In this document: piece by piece, positions 17,648 through 23,419 of the stretch
Position numbering within the stretch: the first letter of the stretch is position 1
Layout of the letters: each line of letters starts with the position of its first letter
Assembly: GCA_021324115.1 (NCBI GenBank)
Contig: JAJPJS010000025.1
Location: 147,661-200,342, forward strand
Reading direction: 5' to 3'
DNA from: Nitrososphaerota archaeon
Lineage (GTDB): Archaea; Thermoproteota; Nitrososphaeria; Conexivisphaerales; DTJL01
DNA: 52,682 bases
Position numbers and translations under genes: made by a program
The notes under the pieces: model-generated
Told to the model about the DNA's origin: nothing
The model's input: the letters and a program-made list of their open reading frames with translations, nothing else
Databases searched by the model: none

Positions 17648-18749
17648 GAGCCGACACCCGTCGGCTGAAAACGAAGCCGTATGCAACATATATCAGGACA
17701 AGCAGCACCGCCAGTCCTGCAAGCAACAGTGAGACTATTGGGACAGCCGAACTCGTGGGTCTTTCAAAAAGGCTGGCAAGAACCAGCACGGGCGAGTACA
17801 TCAGCACAAGGGCGGCCAGGGCTATCAGGTCTCTTACCACCTTCGTGGATTTACGAAGCACGTGGTATACCGCATCCACCCCGATATTTGTAGCGATCGC
17901 CACCCATACCAAAAGCACTGAATTTGTCATGAAGCTGCCTACCACCAACCCCAGATGCTGGTAGAGGATGCTAGCGGATTGGGGCGGCCAGAAGTAAAGC
18001 TGAGTTACTGCGTTGTATCCTTGAATGCCAGCCACGATTACGATGATGAGAGAAGCCAGAAACGCAAAGAATCTTGCCAGAAAGAAGGTTCTCTTTCTTG
18101 CGTTGCTTAACATGCTGTCGAAGCCGAACCCCCTGAAGACGAATATCGCACCCACCATAAGGGCGAGGATGTATCCAAAATCCACGTAGAGGTTAAAGTA
18201 GCTGAATATCCCGTACAGAACCAGGAGTATGCCAGGTATTCCCAGGAAGTACTTTGAATACCTTGAATCATAAACGAGCATCTTAAGATATCTTCCAAGA
18301 ATGATGTAACTCTCTTCGACGCTTGCGCTGTGTTTTATCACCACCCTTCTGGTGCTTATCACTGGTGCAATGTTCGTTAGCAGGGGCAGCACCATTTCGT
18401 CGTCGAGCCCATCGGAAACCAGCACTATTCCACCAGGTCTGATCGCATCAACCACAGCACGGACCTGCTTCAGCATCTTCTGGTCTGCTTCAAAGCCGCC
18501 ATGTTCTGTACCGGAAACCAGGGCTACTTCACATTCGTACCCCTTCGCCTTCAGCTCATCATATTCGGCCACAGCCGCGCATATGGCATTTGCATCTGCT
18601 TCTTCTGGGTCGGTAAGCATCAGCTTTACTCCCGCGTCTAGGCATTGCTGCCTTCCGACCACGGGGGTTGAGATACCCGCCTTGCGGCCCAGGTCGTCGT
18701 CTCTATCGACGTTCACGACCAGTACCTTCTGCTGATGCTGAGCTTCCAA
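17634..18749 (-). CDS. DUF373 family membrane protein
   Basis: The protein has a soluble N-terminal domain of about 170 residues (VLVVNVDRDDDLGRKAGI, then GDP-like DADANAICAAVAEYDEL and IVLVSDGLDDE), followed by about six transmembrane helices. This is the layout of archaeal DUF373, whose function is unknown. Fused or coupled operon position with the polyprenyl diphosphate synthase suggests a role in lipid or envelope metabolism (inference). The longest frame starts at TTG 18767, but the CTTATATTA box at 18774-18782 predicts transcription start near 18750, which makes TTG 18749 (MEAQHQQKVLVVN) the leaderless start. Confidence 0.85.
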   Translation of the reverse strand: MEAQHQQKVLVVNVDRDDDLGRKAGISTPVVGRQQCLDAGVKLMLTDPEEADANAICAAVAEYDELKAKGYECEVALVSGTEHGGFEADQKMLKQVRAVVDAIRPGGIVLVSDGLDDEMVLPLLTNIAPVISTRRVVIKHSASVEESYIILGRYLKMLVYDSRYSKYFLGIPGILLVLYGIFSYFNLYVDFGYILALMVGAIFVFRGFGFDSMLSNARKRTFFLARFFAFLASLIIVIVAGIQGYNAVTQLYFWPPQSASILYQHLGLVVGSFMTNSVLLVWVAIATNIGVDAVYHVLRKSTKVVRDLIALAALVLMYSPVLVLASLFERPTSSAVPIVSLLLAGLAVLLVLIYVAYGFVFSRRVSAHDKD

Positions 18750-18802
18750 CGGTCCTTTTGTGAGCAATTCGCATAATATAAGCAGTTCGTGATGCTCGTT
18801 TC

Positions 18803-19657
18803 TTATTTGACGTTGTCTTCATCGTAAAGGAGTTTCAGGTCGTAAAATGATATCGATTCTCCTCTACGCATCCTTTCAAGTGCCTCCTGCTTCGCCCTCT
18901 GGATAGCCTCCTGGCTGGCGGCTACGCGGGCCGCAAGTCTCTGTCCATGTGCCTTTCGCTCCTCAACCTCCAACTTGGTCTTGAGTTCATCGAGGGCGGA
19001 GGTGATCTCCCTGTACTTCTTTTCAAGCTCTTCTATATCCTGGTTTGTGCTTTCCACTTCGCCATAAACCTGTCTGCCTGCCTTCGTGTATTCTTCCATC
19101 TTTCCTCGGTGCTCCTCCATCTGCTTGAGGGCCTCCTGTCTATCGGCCTTCACATCAAAGAGTGACGCAGACTTCTCGTCTAGCTCCCTGTCGAGCCTAG
19201 ATGCCTGGTCCTTCAGTTCGTACGCCTTCCTCCAAACGGAGATGGTTGAAGCCATTTCCTTCATTCTAGCAAGAAGACTCTTTTCCTCCTCCCTCGAGAG
19301 GTGCTGGGTCTGCATTCTCCACTCGATCTGCTTGAGCTCCTTTTCAAGGTCTTCTCCGTGGGTCCTGAGTGCGGGTTTCATATGATTAAGCTGCGAAGAT
19401 GCGTCCCTGAATTTTTTCTTTGAATCTCTAATCTCATCAACCAGCTTTCTTCTACTTTCATTCAGAGACCTCAATCTTTCCCTGAGACCGCTGTATTCCT
19501 CACGCTCGGCCTCCAGTTTTTCTGCGAGCTGGTCAAGCTCCGCCACAAGTTCGCTTTTCCTCGAGCGAAGCTTCTTCAGCTGCTCGACCAGACCCCGGCG
19601 CTGTTCATACAACTGCGCCAGCTTTTTCTTCTCGTCCGTCTCCTCCATCTCTGCCAC
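18803..19657 (-). CDS. Archaeal coiled-coil protein, COG1340-like
   Basis: Nearly the whole protein is one long coiled coil rich in Glu, Lys, Arg and Leu. It ends in a short conserved non-coiled module (ALERMRRGESISFYDLKLLYDED), typical of the archaeal COG1340 group. That group is sometimes mis-annotated as phosphoserine phosphatase. Its function is unknown. No signal peptide is present, so it is cytoplasmic. Three starts are possible: ATG 19678, GTG 19657 and ATG 19648. The CTTAAGTT element at 19681-19688 lies about 27 nt from GTG 19657, hence this choice (284 residues). It is an independent transcription unit. Confidence 0.8.
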   Translation of the reverse strand: MAEMEETDEKKKLAQLYEQRRGLVEQLKKLRSRKSELVAELDQLAEKLEAEREEYSGLRERLRSLNESRRKLVDEIRDSKKKFRDASSQLNHMKPALRTHGEDLEKELKQIEWRMQTQHLSREEEKSLLARMKEMASTISVWRKAYELKDQASRLDRELDEKSASLFDVKADRQEALKQMEEHRGKMEEYTKAGRQVYGEVESTNQDIEELEKKYREITSALDELKTKLEVEERKAHGQRLAARVAASQEAIQRAKQEALERMRRGESISFYDLKLLYDEDNVK

Positions 19658-19792
19658 ACCCGGCTCAACAGCATACATTTAACTTAAGCTATGTTTTGAT
19701 GTGAAGTAACAGGATGGCAACGATTTCCGACCGATATTCGTAATATATGCACCGGTGGTATCCTATTCAAAATCCGTATGTTCGATATCGTT

Positions 19793-20713
19793 TTAGGGGG
19801 TGCAGGTTGGTTGATACTGCGTATTCATCCCGCAGAACGTCCATGCATATGATGTCCCGTTTGTTACTTGTATGTCGTCAGCCCCGACCTGAGTTGTGTT
19901 CCACCCGCTGCTGGAGTAGGACCAAAGGAACCAGAAATCACTTTGCGTGTTCTCAACCCCGAATATGCCGTAGATGTAATGTTCACCGTACTGGGGATAC
20001 CAAGTCGAATCCATCCTCCCTCCAGTCAATACAAGCGTAGCCTGATACAGATTCCAACCAGGCTGAAATGATGTCCCATTATACCATATCTTTGTGCCGT
20101 TACCGAAGTCCACCAGCATGTTGAAGCTGAGCAGGGGAGGGTAGGTGGGCTGCTTTATTTGTACCAAAGGGTAAGAAGAATTTAGGTTTTGTTTGTAGAA
20201 TGTGCTTGCGAGCAGCTGGTACTGATGAGTTAAGTTCTGATACTCTGCAACACTCGTTCTGAATTGGAGGTTAGCCTGCTGATACTGATTCCAAAGGCTC
20301 TGTAAGGCCAGAGTTGCCGACGTGTAGGCCGGCTCCGTTGTATTGAGCACGGAAACAGCCTGAACTAGGTAAGCAAGGGTGCTGTTGTATCCTTTGGCCA
20401 GATTTTCGTAGGTGGTAGTGAGGCTGGAGAACGCCTCCATGCTTTGATTATACGCGCTGGAAAGTTGCACGAATGAAGAAACAGAGCCGTTGTACCTTTC
20501 CACCACACCGTTATACGCTGAAACGAGCTGATTATATCTACCCGTTTCCGAGTTGTATGCCGAAGTCGCGGTAGAAAGCTCAGAAATGAGACTTGCATTT
20601 TCGTTCGATATGGTTGAATACTCATAGTAGTAATATGCCGCGCCTAGTGAAGTCAGGATAAGCAAGACAACGAGGATCGCGCTCAGCTTGTTCCAGTATT
20701 TGACGCCAGACAA
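19793..20713 (-). CDS. Membrane-anchored extracellular protein with DUF4430-like C-terminal domain
   Basis: The protein has one N-terminal membrane anchor (about residues 11-29), then a long extracellular helical stalk with YN repeats spaced about seven to eight residues apart (about 45-125) and many N-glycosylation sequons. The C-terminal domain (about 190-306) has the pattern FGNGTKIWYN, PGWNLYQATLVLTGG, YPQYGEHYIYGIFGVEN, WFLWSYSSSGW, VGADDIQVTNG and YAWTFCG. It resembles DUF4430/transcobalamin-C-like domains that bind corrinoid or similar ligands; two cysteines near the end could pair. It starts at TTG 20713, 2 nt after the stop of the ECF S-like gene, with a GGAGG upstream. Likely role: cell-surface capture of the transported vitamin. 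Confidence 0.65.
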   Translation of the reverse strand: MSGVKYWNKLSAILVVLLILTSLGAAYYYYEYSTISNENASLISELSTATSAYNSETGRYNQLVSAYNGVVERYNGSVSSFVQLSSAYNQSMEAFSSLTTTYENLAKGYNSTLAYLVQAVSVLNTTEPAYTSATLALQSLWNQYQQANLQFRTSVAEYQNLTHQYQLLASTFYKQNLNSSYPLVQIKQPTYPPLLSFNMLVDFGNGTKIWYNGTSFQPGWNLYQATLVLTGGRMDSTWYPQYGEHYIYGIFGVENTQSDFWFLWSYSSSGWNTTQVGADDIQVTNGTSYAWTFCGMNTQYQPTCTP

Positions 20714-20715
20714 AT

Positions 20716-21300
20716 TCAGATTCCAGCCTCCACTCTTTTGCCAAGATGGTAGACCTCCTTTCTGGCGCCAAGTCTTCTGGCGTAGTAAATTATTGGGGAA
20801 GCTACCAGAGAACCCAGCACGAAGTCTGATAACTCATGCGGTATCATGAAAGGGATCCCCAAGAATTCGTAATCAAGCAACGTCCTTAAGGTCGTGCCTC
20901 CGCCGAATACAAGAAATGCAGTTGCCGCGTTTGTCTCAACGTCGAATATGAATGCACAGGCCGCCAGCAGTGATCCCATCAAGACGTTCGTCGAAGAAAA
21001 TGGTTCTATCCTTTCCTTCAGGATGTGCGAAAGACCGCTTCCTGCTACGGCGTAAAGCAGCTCTCCAATCACCAAGAAAGGTATTATCGCACCGCCGAAA
21101 CCGTAGGGGCTCATTATCCCCCACAGGGTTTCTGATAACACCGCGACTGTGATTCCTATTCTCAGGCCGAACACAAACGCGGCGACAAAGACGAGCAGAT
21201 CTTCAAGCTTTACATTGGCCAGCGGAGTCAGGCCATAATTCGTTGCTATGATGATCGAAACGAAGGCAGCGACGACGGTGACTCCCTGCACCCGCATCAT
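20716..21300 (-). CDS. ECF transporter S component-like membrane protein
   Basis: This hydrophobic protein of about 194 residues has five to six membrane spans. Its pattern NVKLEDLLVFVAAFVFGLRIGITVAVLSE, given here in part, then LWGIMSPYGFGG and IIPFLVIGELLYAVAGSG, resembles substrate-binding S components of energy-coupling factor transporters. The companion ATPases and T protein are not in the window, as expected for group II ECF systems with a shared energising module. The substrate is unknown; the DUF4430-like partner suggests a cobalamin-like vitamin (inference). The longest frame begins at 21378, but a TTTATAT box at 21322-21328 lies 25-28 nt before ATG 21300, which is therefore the leaderless start. 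Confidence 0.72.
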   Translation of the reverse strand: MMRVQGVTVVAAFVSIIIATNYGLTPLANVKLEDLLVFVAAFVFGLRIGITVAVLSETLWGIMSPYGFGGAIIPFLVIGELLYAVAGSGLSHILKERIEPFSSTNVLMGSLLAACAFIFDVETNAATAFLVFGGGTTLRTLLDYEFLGIPFMIPHELSDFVLGSLVASPIIYYARRLGARKEVYHLGKRVEAGI

Positions 21301-21320
21301 GATGGATGGATAAACCATCC

Positions 21321-21330
21321 AATATAAATA
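21321..21330 (-). promoter_or_regulatory. TATA box of the ECF/DUF4430 operon
   Basis: TATTTATATT on the minus strand is centred about 26 nt before ATG 21300. A GGATGG inverted repeat (GGATGG-TTTAT-CCATCC, 21303-21319) lies between this box and the start codon and could be an operator over the transcription start. Confidence 0.55.
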
Positions 21331-21380
21331 CATGACTCTCGCCCAGGTCTCAAACGTTCTTTGACATGTTTCCTTCAACC

Positions 21381-21388
21381 TTATATAA
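21381..21388 (+). promoter_or_regulatory. TATA box of the winged-helix regulator gene
   Basis: The palindrome TTATATAA is centred 26-27 nt before GTG 21411, which indicates a leaderless GTG start for the regulator gene. Confidence 0.6.
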
Positions 21389-21410
21389 CCTGAAAAGCGT
21401 TTTTAGGCAT

Positions 21411-22034
21411 GTGTGGGCAGAACAGCTTCTCACCCTTCAGAACCACCAGCCAAAGGGACCTACTCCATCCTTCTCGGTCTGTCACCTTATACTCACAGTT
21501 CTGTACATCGGCAACAACTTCGTTGGTAGGAAGAAACTCGCAGAGGACGTGGGGGTGGGGGAAGGTACTATCAGAACAATTATAGGAAGGCTGAGGTCTG
21601 CGCACCTGGTGTCCACTCAGGCGGCCGGATGCTTCCTAACCGAAAAGGGGTTAGAACTCTTCAATCAAATAAAGGAAGATATCGAGTTCTTCACACCCCC
21701 CGCCCAGCTGCCTATATATGGCAAATCTGCGGGCCTTTTGGTCCACGGCATGTCTCGAGCCATATTGAATGGCTTGAAGGAAAGGGACGAAGCAGTTAGG
21801 TCAGGCGCGATAGGTGCGATGATAATGACGTATGAAAGGGGGAGACTCGTTATGCCCGGGTTGACAGATGTCACAAGGGAGCATCCCGAAGAGGCTTCGT
21901 TACTCGAATCTCAGCTAGGGCTCAAGGACGGTGACGTTGTCATAATAACATGGGCTCATGACTTCGAAAGAGCCCGATGCTCAGCTTTGGAAGCGGGGAT
22001 TGCAGCAATCACCGCCAAAGCCACAGTGAACTGA
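21411..22034 (+). CDS. Winged-helix regulator with DUF4443-like C-terminal domain
   Basis: The N-terminal half contains a winged helix (NNFVGRKKLAEDVGVGEGTIRTIIGRLRSAHLV in part, then a β-wing TQAAGCFLTEKG). The C-terminal half is an alpha/beta domain (AGLLVHGMSRAI, KERDEAVRSGAIGAMIMTYERG, LVMPGLTDV, LKDGDVVIITWAHDFERA) resembling archaeal DUF4443. The protein is probably a ligand-sensing transcription factor; the small-molecule ligand is unknown. It is divergent from the ECF-like operon and is the natural candidate regulator of it. The longest frame starts at ATG 21366, upstream of the TATA box; GTG 21411 fits a leaderless transcript and gives 207 residues. Confidence 0.7.
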   Translation: MWAEQLLTLQNHQPKGPTPSFSVCHLILTVLYIGNNFVGRKKLAEDVGVGEGTIRTIIGRLRSAHLVSTQAAGCFLTEKGLELFNQIKEDIEFFTPPAQLPIYGKSAGLLVHGMSRAILNGLKERDEAVRSGAIGAMIMTYERGRLVMPGLTDVTREHPEEASLLESQLGLKDGDVVIITWAHDFERARCSALEAGIAAITAKATVN

Positions 22035-22319
22035 AGTTCTGTGTAAACGAGTCAATGGGGCGAAGTCCGTAACCACCATGAATACAGTAATTTCAATAAA
22101 TTATGTGGGAAAACGGGCTTTTATTGACGATTCACATGTAGAAGTAGTCAATGAATTCTCAGGCCATCCTTCTCACCCTTCCTCAGCTGATAGTCGAGCC
22201 TGACTTGGTAGTCATGGATGTCGTCCACCATATCGGATAATAGCGTAGGACTATATCCTGTGATACTTTGCGCCGGGGGTGGGATTTGAACCCACGAGGC
22301 CCACTAGGGGCCACGGGCT

Positions 22320-22337
22320 CTCCTTCCTTCACGACAA
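22320..22337 (-). other. Canonical tRNA intron at position 37/38
   Basis: The 18 nt between G37 and A38 of tRNA-Ser(UGA) fit a canonical archaeal intron removed by EndA. The boundary can slide by up to three bases because GAG is repeated at both ends. EndA is encoded at 47559-48101. Confidence 0.7.
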
Positions 22338-22367
22338 CTCAAGGCCCGCGCGTTAGTCCACTCTGCC

Positions 22368-22382
22368 TTCGGGCTCTGTAGA
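22368..22382 (-). other. Putative second (non-canonical) intron in the tRNA-Ser D-arm region
   Basis: These 15 nt after U8 have no place in a class II tRNA fold. Their removal joins U8 to GGCAGAGTGG and restores a serine-type D arm, apart from an A12-C23 mismatch. I could not draw a confident bulge-helix-bulge, so this is a proposal. Confidence 0.5.
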
Positions 22383-22383
22383 A

Positions 22384-22403
22384 CCCCGGCATCCCCCGGC
22401 ATC
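22384..22403. repeat. Tandem 10-bp repeat of the tRNA 5' acceptor
   Basis: CCCCGGCATC occurs twice in a row without mismatch. On the tRNA strand this puts an extra copy of GCCGGGG immediately upstream of the real 5' acceptor strand. It may be a local duplication or a decoy for 5'-end processing. Confidence 0.7.
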
Positions 22404-22518
22404 AATGTAGTCCTAAACCTCCTTCATAAGCGATAATAGTGCGCATCGAAGGTAGAATATGGACACCACAATAAATAACCTATCACTAAGAAGGGAAGTA
22501 GCAGGGGGTAGCGTACAG

Positions 22519-22953
22519 GTGCAGGTTTCAGGCCACAGGCAGATTCCACACATGTCAGATGCGTTTATTGAAGTATGGTCTCCCACTCTTGAAGGTGCGT
22601 TTGAAGCCTCCGCCGCGGGGCTCGTGTCCGTAATTACTGATCTTCGGAGGATAAGAAAGACGATCAAAGTAAAGACGCCGCAGTTAAAAGGAAATGATTT
22701 GGAAGAACTCCTCTATGCTTGGCTCGAGTTTATTCTTGTTAATTTTGATACAGAAAAACTTCTGCTGCCCAGGGCCTCGATCGCGATAGAAAAGGAAAGA
22801 ACAAAATTCGTCCTGAACGCGACAGCTTCGGGCGAACGATTCGATCCTGACAGGCACGTTCTAAAACGAGAGGTGAAGGCTGTCACGTATCATGAGATGA
22901 AGATAGCAAGAAGAGCACAAGGGTATCGGTTAAGGTTTCTGCTCGATCTCTGA
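22519..22953 (+). CDS. Archease, RtcB ligase cofactor
   Basis: Archease activates the RNA ligase RtcB in tRNA splicing and repair. The protein has the family core HRQIPHMSDAFIEVWSPTLEGAFEASAAGL in two parts, an internal LEELLYAWLEFILVNFD segment and the C-terminal HVLKREVKAVTYHEMKI with the metal-binding Asp region before it. From GTG 22519 it has 144 residues, the usual archease length, and GGGGGT at 22503-22508 can serve as Shine-Dalgarno. The longer frame from ATG 22459 adds 20 non-conserved residues. A TATA-like ATAAATAA lies at about 22471-22478. It is divergent from the intron-containing tRNA-Ser, a functionally fitting neighbour; RtcB is not in the window. Confidence 0.85.
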   Translation: MQVSGHRQIPHMSDAFIEVWSPTLEGAFEASAAGLVSVITDLRRIRKTIKVKTPQLKGNDLEELLYAWLEFILVNFDTEKLLLPRASIAIEKERTKFVLNATASGERFDPDRHVLKREVKAVTYHEMKIARRAQGYRLRFLLDL

Positions 22954-23019
22954 ACATCGAGGTTACTTTTACTCGGCCAAATGTAACACTTAATTCCTTC
23001 CCTTTCTGGACACCGGCTC

Positions 23020-23382
23020 ATGTCCGATGACCTCCTTTCTATGGATACTATCAGAAAATATGCCAAGCAGATCGAGGACCTAAGGTCTGGACTGGATTTC
23101 GAAGTCTTGGCTCACTGGTCAAAGGTTATAGAGTCCGATGCTGTGGAGCTGGCTCCAGACGATTTAAAGGGGACCATCCAGATCATCCAGGACGAGCTCC
23201 TTCCGATGAAGTTCAACTTCAAAGCATCAAAGAGAGCAGTGCCTTTTCTTGTTCAAGCAATCGAGAAAAATCTATCGGAGATGCCCATGGCCACCAGACT
23301 TTACTTTCAGAAGGTGGAGGACGTCATATGGGAGGAGTATCAGAGGTATTCAAAGACGCACGGAAAGAATCCTTCAACCTGA
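23020..23382 (+). CDS. Small helical protein of unknown function, 120 aa
   Basis: No family is recognised. The protein is soluble, all-helical by appearance and somewhat acidic, with segments such as DTIRKYAKQIEDLRSGLDFEV and FLVQAIEKNLSEMPMATRLYFQ (quoted in part) and no Cys. The start is well supported: CACTTAATT at 22987-22995 is centred 28 nt before ATG 23020, a leaderless arrangement. It lies between archease and the M1 aminopeptidase gene, which has its own TATA box, so it is probably monocistronic. Confidence 0.7.
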   Translation: MSDDLLSMDTIRKYAKQIEDLRSGLDFEVLAHWSKVIESDAVELAPDDLKGTIQIIQDELLPMKFNFKASKRAVPFLVQAIEKNLSEMPMATRLYFQKVEDVIWEEYQRYSKTHGKNPST

Positions 23383-23419
23383 ACACCATTTAAATAAGTC
23401 ACAAATCCGGAGATGAAAC

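Larger units (their letters stand above)
22271..22390 (-). tRNA. tRNA-Ser(UGA) with a canonical intron and a second insertion
   Basis: On the minus strand, acceptor arms GCCGGGG (22384-22390) and CCCCGGC (22272-22278) pair, with G73 discriminator at 22271 and no encoded CCA. The T arm is GTGGG-TTCAAAT-CCCAC. A long variable arm GGCCC-CTAGT-GGGCC shows a class II tRNA. Anticodon stem CGGGC/GCCCG encloses CTTGAG...A, giving anticodon TGA (22339-22341), hence serine. An 18-nt intron (about 22320-22337) interrupts the canonical 37/38 site. Between acceptor and anticodon stems there are 35 nt, about 15 too many. Removing 22368-22382 gives a TGGCAGAGTGGACTAACGCG-like D region that matches a serine consensus, so a second non-canonical intron is likely. 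Spliced length would be 87 nt. Confidence 0.88.
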
